A stretch of DNA of 64,000 nucleotides from Anaeropeptidivorans aminofermentans (GCF_940670685.1 NZ_OW711693.1:124001-188000), one strand, 5' to 3'. Positions 25,443 through 35,417 are shown, counted from the first letter of the stretch. Program-made: numbers and translations. The notes: generated by a model from the letters alone, not told the origin.

Positions 25443-25636
25443 AACAAATTAATAACGATAAAACCGTATATTTTATACTTAGTGAATCTGAAAACACTTA
25501 CAGTGAAGCTAGGTGAACGTTCCTTTATAGGAATAAGGATATCTTCATCTTTGTTGACTTGAATGGCGTAAATATAGTATTTTTATATATCTAAACCATT
25601 TATAAAAATAGATTATTATTACTGCCTTTATCTTTT
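25443..25636. repeat. MITE-like element, long A type, degraded
   Basis: Recognisable by AACGATAAAACCGTATATTT, TACTTAGTGAATCTGAAAAC, the TCTTTGTTGACTTGAATGG block and AATAGATTATTATTACTGCC. Both ends are worn. It begins 5 bases after the mcsB stop. Confidence 0.7.
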
Positions 25637-25769
25637 TTGCCCTAAAGGTAACGCAGGCTTATGTCAAATGAATTTTACTAATTTAATAAGATTTTTAGAC
25701 TTGCAAAAGCTTTTCATAAAATATTACTAATTTAGATCATTTGACTGTAAGAGCCTGTTTCATATATAC

Positions 25770-25809
25770 GAAGCCCCGGCATATGACCGCAAGGTATTTG
25801 CCGGGCTTC
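25770..25809 (+). terminator. Strong hairpin between mcsB and clpC
   Basis: GAAGCCCCGGCATAT pairs with GTATTTGCCGGGCTTC around GACCGCAAG. It is followed by AAAGAATTTT rather than a clean T-run, so termination may be partial. Confidence 0.5.
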
Positions 25810-25856
25810 AAAGAATTTTATATGGAGCTGTAAAAATATTTAACATAGAAATTAAT

Positions 25857-25896
25857 TTATGGTTAATAAAGCGAAAAATTTCTTTATTAACCATAA
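25857..25896. repeat. Perfect 15-bp inverted repeat
   Basis: TTATGGTTAATAAAG and CTTTATTAACCATAA flank a 10-base loop. It lies in the mcsB-clpC gap. The GGTTAATAAA arm recalls the inverted repeats at 32543 and 39089. Confidence 0.75.
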
Positions 25897-25944
25897 GAAA
25901 TATTCACTTTAAAACGCTATAGTTAATCAAGGTTATTGAACTTA

Positions 25945-26055
25945 TAACAAATTTAAAATGAAACAGAAACAAAACTGCAGGTCACTTGAATTCATATAAA
26001 ATAAGAGAAAAGACAAATTGAAAATGCTGCTATTTTATTTGAATCCAAATTTATA
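25945..26055. repeat. Mixed D/C-type dispersed repeat
   Basis: AAATTTAAAATGAAACAGAA opens like a D element. It passes into the C-type block TAAAATAAGAGAAAAGACAA with AATTGAAAATGCTGCTATTT and ends TCCAAATTTATATAG, 55 bases before clpC. Confidence 0.65.
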
Positions 26056-26109
26056 TAGAAATTGAAAGCACTTTGGTAAAATGCGGCATGCCGCAAAGGA
26101 GGTTTTATT

Positions 26110-28548
26110 ATGCAGGGAAAATTTACGCAAAAAGCCCGAGAGGTTATAGAATACGCTCAGCAGGCAGCGGCGGAGCTGGGCCACGGATATGTGGGAACGG
26201 AGCATCTTCTTCTGGCCCTTAGGCATATTGATGAAAGCGTAGCTTCAAAGGCCCTTGAAGGCCAGGGAGTTACAAAGGATGCAATTGTGTCCCGTATCGG
26301 CCAGATGGTAGGGATAAGTGATTCTCTGGGGGTTCCTCAGGATTTTACCCCGAGAACCAAAAGGGTTATCGAGCTTAGCCTTCAGGAAGCCATTAAAATG
26401 GGCACAGGCTATATCGGAACAGAGCATTTGCTTCTTGCCCTTTTAAGGGAAAAAGACAGTGTAGCCGTAAAAATATTGGAAAGCCTTAATGTAAATGTAC
26501 AGAAACTTTCCGAGGAAATATTATCTATGCTTGGAGAATCAGAAAATACTTCTGACGGAATGCCCATCGGAGGGCAGGTAAAGAAGGGAAAAACAAATAC
26601 CCCGACTTTGGACCAATACAGCAGGGATTTTACTCAGCTTGCATCTGAAAATAAATTTGACCCTATTGTGGGAAGAGATAAAGAAATCGAAAGAGTCGTT
26701 CAGATATTATCCAGAAGAACGAAGAATAATCCTGTTTTGGTAGGGGATCCGGGTGTAGGAAAAACGGCCATTATCGAAGGCCTTGCCCAGAAGATAACAG
26801 AGGGGAATATTCCCCAGATTCTGAAAGGGAAAAGAGTAGTCTCCTTAGACCTTTCCGCGATGGTTGCGGGAAGCAAGTACAGGGGAGAGTTTGAGGAAAG
26901 AATAAAGAAAGTGCTTGCAGAGGTAAAGCAGTCTGGAAATATCGTCTTATTCATAGACGAGCTTCATACCATCGTGGGCGCAGGCGCAGCGGAAGGAGCC
27001 ATAGATGCTTCCAATATACTGAAGCCTTCTCTTGCAAGAGGAGAAATTCAGGTTGTGGGTGCAACCACTTTAGATGAATACAGAAAACATATCGAAAAGG
27101 ACGCGGCCCTTGAAAGAAGGTTCCAGCCTGTAACCGTAAACGAGCCTACCCAGGAAGAAGCGATTGAAATGCTCCGGGGCCTTCGGGATAAATATGAGGC
27201 TCACCACAGCGTTAAAATCGTTGACGAGGCTATTACGGCTGCGGTAAAGCTCTCCAGCAGGTATATTTCAGACAGATTCCTTCCCGATAAGGCTATAGAC
27301 CTTATTGACGAGGCTTCTTCAAAGGTTAAGCTCCGTTCTTACACAACCCCTCCGAAAATAAAGGAGCTTGAAGAAAAGCTTGTAGAGCTTGAAAAAGAAA
27401 AAGAATCCGCTATTAAAACAGAAGAATACGAAAAGGCCGGAAAGCTTAAAAAGAAACAGGAAGAAATTAAGGAAAGACTGGAAAAAGAAAATAAAAAATG
27501 GGAAAACAAAAACGATTCTGCAAAGCTTGTAGTAACAGATGAAGATATTGCCCAGGTAGTGGGAAGCTGGACGGGAATCCCTGTTCAAAGGCTCCAGCAG
27601 GAGGAAAGCGAAAGGCTTTTGAATATGGAGGAAATACTCCATAGAAGGGTTATCGGCCAAGATGAGGCCGTAAAAGCCATATCAAAGGCTGTAAGGCGCG
27701 GCAGGGTAGGCCTTAAAGACCCTAAAAGGCCTGTAGGCTCCTTCCTTTTCTTAGGTCCTACAGGAGTAGGTAAAACAGAGCTTTCAAAGGCCCTTGCAGA
27801 GGTCCTTTTCGGCGATGAAAACGCCATTATAAGAATCGACATGAGCGAATATATGGAAAAGCACAGCGTTTCAAAGCTCATAGGTTCCCCGCCGGGGTAT
27901 GTAGGCTTTGAAGACGGCGGCCAGCTAAGCGAAAAAATAAGGAGAAAGCCTTATTCCGTAATCCTTTTTGATGAAATCGAAAAGGCCCATCCTGACGTAT
28001 TTAATATTCTCTTACAGGTTCTCGACGACGGCCATATTACCGACGCCCACGGAAGAAGAGTCGATTTTAAAAACACTGTTATTATTATGACTTCAAACGC
28101 CGGCGCAAGAAACATCATGGCTTCTAAAAGGCTTGGCTTTGTTTCATCAGACGACAGCAAGAGAAATTATGAAGATATGAAAAAAACAGTTATGGACGAA
28201 ATAAAGAAGGTATTCCGTCCCGAATTCTTAAACAGAATAGACGACATCATCGTGTTTAAATCCTTAGACGAAAAAGACATTGAAGAGATTGCCATTCTTA
28301 TGATGAATGAGGTTAAAAAGAGAATTAAGTCTCAGATGAATATTGATATAAGCATAAGCGATACTGCCCTTAAGGAAATTTCAAAGGAAGGCTTCGACCC
28401 TGTATACGGCGCAAGACCTTTAAGAAGAGTAATTCAGGCAAATATCGAAGATATGCTTGCGGAAAAAATACTGGAAGCCAATATCAAAGAAGGAGACACG
28501 GTTGAAATCGGCTACGACGATAAGACGTATACGGTTTCAAAAGCATAA
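26110..28548 (+). CDS. clpC: ATP-dependent Clp protease ATPase subunit ClpC
   Basis: The 812-residue Hsp100 unfoldase has two ClpN repeats (about 1-140), AAA-1 with Walker A GDPGVGKT at 212-219, a UVR/M-domain (about 425-465, TEEYEKAGKLKKKQEE), AAA-2 with Walker A GPTGVGKT near 550, and the D2-small domain. It feeds proteins to ClpP, with McsB-marked substrates likely clients. AAAGGAGG precedes the ATG. It shares direction with mcsA-mcsB but is separated from them by 670 bases of hairpin and repeats, so it may have its own promoter. I see no CIRCE or CtsR site directly before it. The ClpP-contact loop was not checked. Confidence 0.97.
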   Translation: MQGKFTQKAREVIEYAQQAAAELGHGYVGTEHLLLALRHIDESVASKALEGQGVTKDAIVSRIGQMVGISDSLGVPQDFTPRTKRVIELSLQEAIKMGTGYIGTEHLLLALLREKDSVAVKILESLNVNVQKLSEEILSMLGESENTSDGMPIGGQVKKGKTNTPTLDQYSRDFTQLASENKFDPIVGRDKEIERVVQILSRRTKNNPVLVGDPGVGKTAIIEGLAQKITEGNIPQILKGKRVVSLDLSAMVAGSKYRGEFEERIKKVLAEVKQSGNIVLFIDELHTIVGAGAAEGAIDASNILKPSLARGEIQVVGATTLDEYRKHIEKDAALERRFQPVTVNEPTQEEAIEMLRGLRDKYEAHHSVKIVDEAITAAVKLSSRYISDRFLPDKAIDLIDEASSKVKLRSYTTPPKIKELEEKLVELEKEKESAIKTEEYEKAGKLKKKQEEIKERLEKENKKWENKNDSAKLVVTDEDIAQVVGSWTGIPVQRLQQEESERLLNMEEILHRRVIGQDEAVKAISKAVRRGRVGLKDPKRPVGSFLFLGPTGVGKTELSKALAEVLFGDENAIIRIDMSEYMEKHSVSKLIGSPPGYVGFEDGGQLSEKIRRKPYSVILFDEIEKAHPDVFNILLQVLDDGHITDAHGRRVDFKNTVIIMTSNAGARNIMASKRLGFVSSDDSKRNYEDMKKTVMDEIKKVFRPEFLNRIDDIIVFKSLDEKDIEEIAILMMNEVKKRIKSQMNIDISISDTALKEISKEGFDPVYGARPLRRVIQANIEDMLAEKILEANIKEGDTVEIGYDDKTYTVSKA

Positions 28549-28550
28549 AC

Positions 28551-28578
28551 TAAAAGCAGGCCATAGGCCTGCTTTTTT
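28551..28578 (+). terminator. clpC terminator
   Basis: AAAGCAGGCC ATA GGCCTGCTTT followed by TTTA, directly after the clpC stop. Confidence 0.88.
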
Positions 28579-28735
28579 ATGAAGTTCACAAGAATATAAT
28601 GATATCATAGCGAAAAATTGAATGTTATTTTAAAGGCGTTTGGTCTTTTATAGAGCCCTTGGGCTATAGACAAGAGGCCCCTTAGATGCTTATAATAATA
28701 TATAAAATAAAAATAAAGCATCAGGGGGAATTTAA

Positions 28736-29038
28736 ATGGTTCGGCATATTGTTATCTGGAATTATCAGGAGGGATTTTCCCCGGAGGAGAAAGCATTAAA
28801 GGGAAAAGAAGTAAAAGAAAAATTAGAGGCTTTAAAAGAAATTATAAGTGGGGTAATAGCGCTTAACGTTCACATTGACCCTCTTTCTTCAAGCACAAAA
28901 GATGTTATATTAAACAGCCTTTTTGAAAGCGAAGAAGCGCTTTCGGCTTATCAGGTACATCCTGCCCATAAAGAAGTAAGCGCATTTGTAGGCACAGTCA
29001 TGAAAGACAGAGTCTGCATGGACTATTACGAATCATAA
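28736..29038 (+). CDS. Dabb (stress-responsive alpha/beta barrel) domain protein
   Basis: The 100-residue protein is a single Dabb domain: MVRHIVIWNYQEGFSPEEKA at the start, ALNVHIDPL in the middle, and the diagnostic LSAYQVHPAHKEVSAFV near residues 68-84. Members form dimeric ferredoxin-like barrels; roles range from stress proteins to polyketide cyclases, so the biochemical role is open. CAGGGGGAA precedes the ATG. It appears monocistronic. Confidence 0.92.
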   Translation: MVRHIVIWNYQEGFSPEEKALKGKEVKEKLEALKEIISGVIALNVHIDPLSSSTKDVILNSLFESEEALSAYQVHPAHKEVSAFVGTVMKDRVCMDYYES

Positions 29039-29110
29039 AGGTATAAAGTAAATTAACTTGAAAATACACAAGCTAATTTAATGAAAACATATGAAATATT
29101 TCTTTAACTA

Positions 29111-29338
29111 TAGGAGGACGCAAACTTAAAAAAGATTCATAAGCTTATGCTTATATCTTTTTTCGAGTTCGCATGGTATAAAATAAAGGATATTTTAAAG
29201 TTAAAGAAATATAAAGCGGCGTATATAAGCTTATATACGCTGTTTATTTAGCTTAATAGTTTGGTAATTGTAAGGGACACTCACTTAAAAAAGATTTACA
29301 AGCTTACGCTTGTATCACTTTTAAGTTTACTTAGCACA
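29111..29338. repeat. Two E-type dispersed repeats
   Basis: The first (29111-29186) reads CAAACTTAAAAAAGATTCAT, hairpin AAGCTTATGCTT, then CGAGTTCGCATGGTATAAA. The second (about 29250-29338) reads ACTCACTTAAAAAAGATTTA, hairpin CAAGCTTACGCTTG, then AAGTTTACTTAGCACAAA. They account for most of the gap between the Dabb and acetyltransferase genes. Confidence 0.7.
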
Positions 29339-29490
29339 AACAACCGTATAAAACCCGTATAAAACCTGCTTTAAGAGCCTCTTATAAGCAAAATATGCCT
29401 TTGCAATTTATTTGCTTATAGTGTATTATTTATATAATCCATATTATTTTTCAAATATTTCTTTATAGGAATAAAGAGGTGCTTAAAGCA

Positions 29491-30705
29491 ATGGAAGAAA
29501 ATAAAATTCGCCAAAGACTTGAGCTTAAACCAGTGGGGCTCGAATATTTGGACCAGTATAACGAGCTTTTAAGATACGTTTTTCAGGTCACAAATCAGGA
29601 GCTTCAGGAAAGCGGCTACGAGGACGGCGAAATCGTAAGGGCTAAAGTGCCCTTGCTTGAAAGGTCGGATGTTTTCGGATGGTTTGACGGGGATAAGCTG
29701 GTTTCCCAAATTGCCATATATCCCTTTGAGGTCAATATTCACGGAAAGATATTTAAAATGGGCGGTATTACAGGGGTTGGAACTTATCCTGAATATGCAA
29801 ACCTTGGCCTGATGAACGACCTTATAAGAATGTCTCTTAGAAAAATGAGAGAAAATAAACAGTGGATTTCCTATCTCTACCCTTATTCCATACCCTATTA
29901 CAGGCGCAAGGGCTGGGAAATTATGAGTGATTTTATAAGCTTTTCCATGAAGGATACCCAGCTTCCCAAGCATGTAGAGGTGCCGGGCTTTGTAGAGCGC
30001 CACCCTATAGACCATATAGATGTTATTGAAACCTATAACAGATTTGCCAGAAGAAATCACGGGGCCATGCTTCGAGATGAAATAGCGTGGGCAGAATACT
30101 GGAGATGGGAAAACGAGGAAGAGCGCACGGCAGGGGTATATTATAATGGTAAAAACGAACCAACAGGCTATGTTATGTATTGGATAGCAGATGACGTTTT
30201 CCATATTAAAGAAATGATTTATTTGAATCAGGAAGCAAGAAACGGCCTTTGGAATTTTATATCGGCCCATTTTTCCATGGTAGACAATATACAGGGCAAT
30301 ATATTTAAAAATGAGCCTATTGCTTTTTTGCTTGACGACGGGCAGATAAGTGAAACCATAGAGCCTTATTTCATGGCAAGAATCGTCGATGTGGAAGCTT
30401 TTTTAAAGGAATATCCCTTCCTAAAGGGAGGAAAGCCTTTTCATTTTAAGGTAACGGACCCCCTCGCTCCGTGGAATGAAAATATATTCGGCATGGAGTG
30501 GAAAGACAATAAACCTATTGTTACAAATAATGCTGTGGGAAATCCTGCAGAGCTTACCATACAGACCCTTACAAGTCTTTTAATGAGCTATAGAAGCCCC
30601 GTTTATTTTTACGATATTGAAAGGCTTAAAACAGATCCTGATACCCTTCGTATCTTAGAAGAAATCATACCAGATCAAAAACCCTACTTTTCTGATTATT
30701 TTTAA
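29491..30705 (+). CDS. Eis-family GNAT N-acetyltransferase
   Basis: The 404-residue protein has the Eis layout: an N-terminal GNAT domain (about 1-150, with the acetyl-CoA region GGITGVGTYPEYANLGLMNDLIR), a second GNAT-like domain (about 150-290), and a C-terminal SCP2-like domain ending in the free carboxylate DYF, which takes part in catalysis in Eis enzymes. Eis proteins acetylate aminoglycosides and other amines; the natural substrate here is unknown. I chose the ATG at 29491, preceded by AAGAGGTG; the frame could also open at a GTG 12 bases upstream, which lies in that ribosome site. Confidence 0.87.
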   Translation: MEENKIRQRLELKPVGLEYLDQYNELLRYVFQVTNQELQESGYEDGEIVRAKVPLLERSDVFGWFDGDKLVSQIAIYPFEVNIHGKIFKMGGITGVGTYPEYANLGLMNDLIRMSLRKMRENKQWISYLYPYSIPYYRRKGWEIMSDFISFSMKDTQLPKHVEVPGFVERHPIDHIDVIETYNRFARRNHGAMLRDEIAWAEYWRWENEEERTAGVYYNGKNEPTGYVMYWIADDVFHIKEMIYLNQEARNGLWNFISAHFSMVDNIQGNIFKNEPIAFLLDDGQISETIEPYFMARIVDVEAFLKEYPFLKGGKPFHFKVTDPLAPWNENIFGMEWKDNKPIVTNNAVGNPAELTIQTLTSLLMSYRSPVYFYDIERLKTDPDTLRILEEIIPDQKPYFSDYF

Positions 30706-30729
30706 ATGGGTTTTCTCTAAAACCCATTT
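30704..30729 (+). terminator. Hairpin terminator overlapping the stop codon
   Basis: AAATGGGTTTT CTCT AAAACCCATTT, eleven perfect pairs, starting inside the TAA of the acetyltransferase gene. The T-run is within the stem, so efficiency is uncertain. Confidence 0.6.
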
Positions 30730-30807
30730 AAAATCAACTGCCCAGTATGAAATAATCTATTCGCTTTTTCAAAAGGCTCTCGCAATTTATTCTAAGGAGA
30801 ACACATA

Positions 30808-32256
30808 ATGACTTGTGAAAATGTAGGGCCGATTAACGGCCAGCTGGACAATCTTACGCCTACGGAACGGCGTATGGCTACGGAGAATATCCGTTCTTTA
30901 GTATTTAACTATTCCCTTCCTACAGTTATTGGAATGATGGTAAATGCCCTTTATAATATCGTGGGCAGGTTTTGGATAGGTCAGATAGAAGGAGAGGTAG
31001 GCGCTCTTGCTTATACAGGGGTAGGCCTTATGATCCCTATCAGTAACGTTATCCTTGCCTTCGCCCAGCTTGTGGGCATTGGTGCCGCTTCCAATATATC
31101 TATTAAACTGGGGCAAAATGACAAAAAAGGCGCAGAGGAAATACTGAATAACGCCTTTGTCCTTTCCATAGTGCTGTCCCTATTAATTTCAATTTTCGGC
31201 TACATATATGCGCCCCAGATACTTATGCTTTCAGGAGCAAGCGAAAGAACACTGCCTTATGCCCTTTCCTATGGAAGAATCATCATAGGCGGCTGTATAT
31301 TTCAGGTAGTTTCCTTTTCTATGAACCATTGTATCAGGGCCACAGGAAATCCCAAGCGCTTTGCCTCCACCCAGCTTTTAGGCGGCGTAATTAATATTAT
31401 TTTAGTGCCGATTTTTATCTTCAGCCTTGGTTTCGGCCCAGACGGAGCTGCCATAGCTACGGTAATTTCCCAGTTTATATCGGCTGTATGGGTATTTTCT
31501 TATTATTTTGGAAAGAAGGCCCCTCTTAAGTTTTATAGAAAATTTATGAAAATAAATCCTAAAACGGTGATGATTATATTTTCTATCGGCCTTTCACCCT
31601 TTTTAATGCAGGTAAGCAATTCTGTGGTTAATACAATACTGAATAACAGCCTTAAATTTTACGGTGAAATGCAGTTCGGAGACGGTGACCTTGCCGTAGG
31701 GGCCATGACCCTTATTAATACGATGTCCATATTCTTTATTACACCGATTATCGGTATCAATCAGGGGGTTCAGCCTATCGTAGGCTTTAACTACGGAAGA
31801 AAGGACTATAGAAGGGCTAAATCCGCCTTTCTTTGGAGCGTAGTTTATTCTACCGCCCTTTGCGTTTTCGGCTGGACGATGATACAGCTTTTACCGGAGC
31901 AGCTCGCTTTGATATTTAATAAAAATGAGGCCATAAATATGATAGCTTCAAGGGGAATGCGGTTTTTCCTCCTTTGCCTTCCTGTAATCGGCTTCCAGTC
32001 CTGCTCGGCTAATTTTTTCCAGGCTATAGGCAGGGCCCAGCTTTCCATTTTGCTTAATGCCTCAAGGCAGCTTATGATATTGACCCCGTTGGCCCTTATT
32101 CTGCCAAGGTTTTTAGGCATAGACGGCATATGGTATTCAGGGGCCATAGCGGACTTTACAGCATTTTTAATTTCAGCGGTTATTATTATGCGGGAGCTTA
32201 AAATCATAAACAGAAAAATAGAAATAGAAGATAATTTAATTGGGCTTGAAAAATAA
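30808..32256 (+). CDS. MATE-family multidrug/cation exporter
   Basis: The 482-residue integral membrane protein has about twelve membrane segments in two homologous halves. Landmarks are LPTVIGMMVNALYNIVGRFWIG in the first segment, the ALAYTGVGLMIPISNVILAF region, MNHCIRATGNPKRFA after segment 5, and GINQGVQPIVGFNYGRKDYRR at the start of the second half. MATE proteins expel cationic drugs using sodium or proton gradients. AAGGAGA precedes the ATG. It is separate from the acetyltransferase by a hairpin, so co-regulation is not implied. Confidence 0.93.
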   Translation: MTCENVGPINGQLDNLTPTERRMATENIRSLVFNYSLPTVIGMMVNALYNIVGRFWIGQIEGEVGALAYTGVGLMIPISNVILAFAQLVGIGAASNISIKLGQNDKKGAEEILNNAFVLSIVLSLLISIFGYIYAPQILMLSGASERTLPYALSYGRIIIGGCIFQVVSFSMNHCIRATGNPKRFASTQLLGGVINIILVPIFIFSLGFGPDGAAIATVISQFISAVWVFSYYFGKKAPLKFYRKFMKINPKTVMIIFSIGLSPFLMQVSNSVVNTILNNSLKFYGEMQFGDGDLAVGAMTLINTMSIFFITPIIGINQGVQPIVGFNYGRKDYRRAKSAFLWSVVYSTALCVFGWTMIQLLPEQLALIFNKNEAINMIASRGMRFFLLCLPVIGFQSCSANFFQAIGRAQLSILLNASRQLMILTPLALILPRFLGIDGIWYSGAIADFTAFLISAVIIMRELKIINRKIEIEDNLIGLEK

Positions 32257-32353
32257 TATAAAAGCAAGCCGGTTTATTATGAATAAGAAATTTACTTCTG
32301 AATTACTTAGGAAAGTCTTAAACGCTTCATATAACATTTTAATATATAAATAA

Positions 32354-32388
32354 AAAATACCGGAAGAAACGTTCTCCGGTATTTTTGT
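32354..32388 (+). terminator. Terminator after the MATE gene
   Basis: AAATACCGGAAGAA pairs with TTCTCCGGTATTT around ACG, followed by TTTG, about 100 bases after the MATE stop. Confidence 0.8.
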
Positions 32389-32542
32389 AATATATTATAA
32401 ATAAGATTTTAAAGGTCGATCATTTTAATTAAACTTTACTAATTTGAAATATAATGAAACTTAAGCAAAAAATGCAATTATAAACATCATAATCCTACAA
32501 AATTCTGACAAACGATTATTTCTTAGGCATAAAAAATTAAGC

Positions 32543-32606
32543 TTTATAAATGTTGAATTAATGGTAAATTATTCCAAAAATTTACCATTAATTCAACATT
32601 TATAAA
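32543..32606. repeat. Perfect 27-bp inverted repeat
   Basis: The arms 32543-32569 and 32580-32606 are exact complements (starting TTTATAAATGTTGAATTAAT) around a 10-base loop TATTCCAAAA. It is AT-rich, with no T-run to suggest a terminator, and lies alone in a 1-kb gap. Confidence 0.9.
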
Positions 32607-33449
32607 TATATTAAAAACAGAAAAGGACCTGATGAACGCCCCTTTATCAATGCTTTTTAGAAAAAATGTCTGCTTTGAAAAATAGCGATGAAAAGGGTAT
32701 TATGTTGATTATTGTCTTGAAAAAACTCTTGATTTGACCATGCCTTATAGGCTATACTCATTATATCCCATAGGCCTATGAAATAAGGCTTACTTTTAAA
32801 AACGAAATGTAATTTTACAAAAACTTCAATAATGTGCTTAAAAACTACTTTTTATTCAATCAATAGATTTTGTATACTTTATCATGATTAAAATTTAAGA
32901 TATTGTATGTTTTTCTTGAAACCTTTTTATGATATGTTTTTGTAACCATGTTTTCAGCAAAAATATACTGATTATAAAGAGAATGAAATCAACGCCAATC
33001 TGCTTAAAATAAATATGAAAAAGGCCCCAGTTTATTTACTGCAAACGAAAGGAAAACTGATTAAACTTAAAAACAAGAAACTATTTTCAAGTTGAATCAG
33101 TACAATGGTATTTACAGAGAGCAATATTTATAGATGCCAAGCCTGTCAGAAGGTAATAAAGAACAGGCCGGCGAATTTTTAAGCAAAGCGTATTTTATAG
33201 AAAATTTAATTTATAGAAGAATTCACTTTAATCTGAAGACCTATCGCTTAAAACACAAAATATCCTCTGATATTTTGCAGCACTCTATCACTTCGGTTTC
33301 AAGGGAATTCGGCTATAGGCCTTAAAATGAACTTACAATGAAGCTTGACTGCTGTAAGGCCCGTTCCCTGCTCTTAGTTTTGTCCTATTAAGGGTTTGCC
33401 CTTAAAGGGTGGTCCCTTTAAGGGGTGTTGTTCGGAGGAGGATTTCAAA
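32607..33449. other. Gap upstream of the GGDEF-EAL gene
   Basis: About 840 bases without a convincing gene. From about 33035 to 33110 there is a hairpin with GATTAAACTTAAAAACAAG like that at 56310-56385. A short frame at 33134-33325 includes CAAAATATCCTCTGATATTT and TGCAGCACTCT, which recur at 45030-45070, so it is repeat-derived. GCCCTTAAAGGGTGGTCCCTTTAAGGG (two overlapping palindromes) lies near 33400. Confidence 0.5.
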
Positions 33450-35417
33450 ATGGGAGGTAAAGCCCAATATCCAAAAATACTTATTGTCTGCCTTTTATTT
33501 ATATCAATACAGGGTATTATTAGAAATGCCGTTTTCCCTGATTATGATTTAGGCAATATAGGTTTTATTTTTGCTGCTTTTGCCGGTGTACTTATATTTT
33601 TGTATAATAACTTAAGGCAGGGCAGGCATTTATGCCCTGTGAACATGCCGCCGGATATAGAATACGAAGAGGATTTAAAAACAAATTTATTGTTTTTCAC
33701 AACCTTCGGCACCGAAGGAAAAGGTGAGCCTGAAAAAAGCGCCTTATCCGGCAAATATATGGCAAACCTTATAGCCAATATTTCCGAAGCCCTTTTTGTA
33801 ATTGATGAAAATAAGAAAATTGTAATGTTTAACAGTGCCGCAAAGAAGCTTTTAAAATGCAGAGACGAATATCTGGAAGGAAAACCCATAGACGTTCTTT
33901 TTAAAAGCAATTGCTGTAATTTCTTTTTAAGCGATAATTTTAAGCCCACGGTGGAGAAATCTTATGATGCCGATTTAATAACGGAAGCCGGGGAGATTGT
34001 TCCTGTTGCTTTTTCCTGCTCCATAATGGAGATAGACGGAAAAGGCGGATTCCATTACATATGCACAGCAAGGGATATGACCGAAACAAGAAAGGTGCAG
34101 GACGCTCTTTTTAAACAGGCTAATTTCGACAGCCTAACCCAGCTTTACAATAGGTGTTATCTTGAAAGCAAGGCCTCGGAAATCCTTGCAGAAAGAAGGA
34201 TTACCACAAATCATCATTCCTTGCTGATGATTGACCTTGACCATTTTAAAATTGTGAACGATACCTGCGGCCATGAAGCAGGGGACCAGCTTCTTCGGCA
34301 TCTTTCTTATATTATGAAGGAAAGCCTTCGGAATTCAGATATTATAGCAAGAGTAGGCGGCGACGAGTTTGCCGTATTCCTGCCCTGCACCGACGTTAAA
34401 CAGGCCACTATTGTTGCTGAAAAGATTAAAAGCGCCATTACTCAGTATAACTTTACATGGGAAGGCAAAGTATTCAGTGTAGGGGCAAGTATAGGTATTG
34501 CCGAAACAGATGAAAACATCAATGATATACGCCTGATGCATAGGGCTGCCGATATTGCATGCTTTATTGCAAAAGGGAGCGGCGGCAGCGGCGTTATGGT
34601 CTATAATGACGATAAAGAGCCTTCTGAAACCACAGGCGATGAGCTTAACCTGTTCCCCCTTATAATGGAAGCCCTTGAAAGCGACAGTTTCTTTCTTGTT
34701 TATCAGCCTGTTGCAAATATAAACTATACGGGAGGGCCGAAGCTATTTGAAATTTATTTAAGATTAAGGCTTAAAGACGGAACCGTAATTCCGTCATCGG
34801 CATTTATTTCTCAAGCTTATCGATATAATATGATGAGTAAAATTGATCAATGGGTTATCAATACCTTTTTCTCAAGCTTCCATGAACGGATAATGCCTTT
34901 TGTAGGCCCGGAAAGCGCCCTTTTCAGCATCAATATATCAGAAGCCACATTAAGCGCCGAAGGCTCAAAGGAATTTATAGAATTTATAGAGCGAGGGCTG
35001 AACAGGTATAATGTACCGCCGGAAATGATATGCTTTGAAATAAAAGAAAACGCGGCCATATCTAATTTTATAGAAGTAAGCGATTTTGAAGCAGGCCTTA
35101 GAACGCTTGGCTGTAAGTTTGCCCTGGATGATTTTGGCAGCAGCTTTTCTTCATTTTCCTATCTTAAGTTTTTAAACGCCGACTATGTTAAAATAGACGG
35201 AACCCTTATAAATGATATTTCGGAAAGTCCTTTAGGCTGTACGATGGTTTCTTCCATAAATGAAATATCCCATATACTGAATAAAAAGACAATTGCCAAG
35301 CAAGTGGAAGGAAAGGACGTATTTGACGGCCTCAAAAGCATCGGCATAGACTATTGCCAGGGCTATATGATAGCAGAGCCGGATACCATAGAAAATATAA
35401 TGAATAAGATGTATTAA
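33450..35417 (+). CDS. Membrane GGDEF-EAL protein with PAS domain
   Basis: The 655-residue protein would make or break cyclic di-GMP. Two membrane segments (about 8-25 and 32-50) precede a PAS domain (about 108-225). The GGDEF domain (235-400) has the intact active site VGGDEF. In the EAL domain (about 410-650) the signature EAL is replaced by EIY (FEIYLRLRLKDGTVIP), while the asparagine in FSINIS, the DD of ALDDFGSSFSS, the lysine of VKID and a glutamate in KQVEGKD are kept. It may be an active cyclase with a weak or altered phosphodiesterase. I chose the ATG at 33450 because CGGAGGAGG precedes it. Confidence 0.9.
   Translation: MGGKAQYPKILIVCLLFISIQGIIRNAVFPDYDLGNIGFIFAAFAGVLIFLYNNLRQGRHLCPVNMPPDIEYEEDLKTNLLFFTTFGTEGKGEPEKSALSGKYMANLIANISEALFVIDENKKIVMFNSAAKKLLKCRDEYLEGKPIDVLFKSNCCNFFLSDNFKPTVEKSYDADLITEAGEIVPVAFSCSIMEIDGKGGFHYICTARDMTETRKVQDALFKQANFDSLTQLYNRCYLESKASEILAERRITTNHHSLLMIDLDHFKIVNDTCGHEAGDQLLRHLSYIMKESLRNSDIIARVGGDEFAVFLPCTDVKQATIVAEKIKSAITQYNFTWEGKVFSVGASIGIAETDENINDIRLMHRAADIACFIAKGSGGSGVMVYNDDKEPSETTGDELNLFPLIMEALESDSFFLVYQPVANINYTGGPKLFEIYLRLRLKDGTVIPSSAFISQAYRYNMMSKIDQWVINTFFSSFHERIMPFVGPESALFSINISEATLSAEGSKEFIEFIERGLNRYNVPPEMICFEIKENAAISNFIEVSDFEAGLRTLGCKFALDDFGSSFSSFSYLKFLNADYVKIDGTLINDISESPLGCTMVSSINEISHILNKKTIAKQVEGKDVFDGLKSIGIDYCQGYMIAEPDTIENIMNKMY

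Noticed and set aside
29569-30270. Minus-strand frame of 233 codons
   Set aside because: Shadow of the Eis-like gene on the other strand; no ribosome site or domain.
33134-33325. 63-codon frame
   Set aside because: Its second half is shared with the C-type repeat near 45030-45070; no ribosome site.
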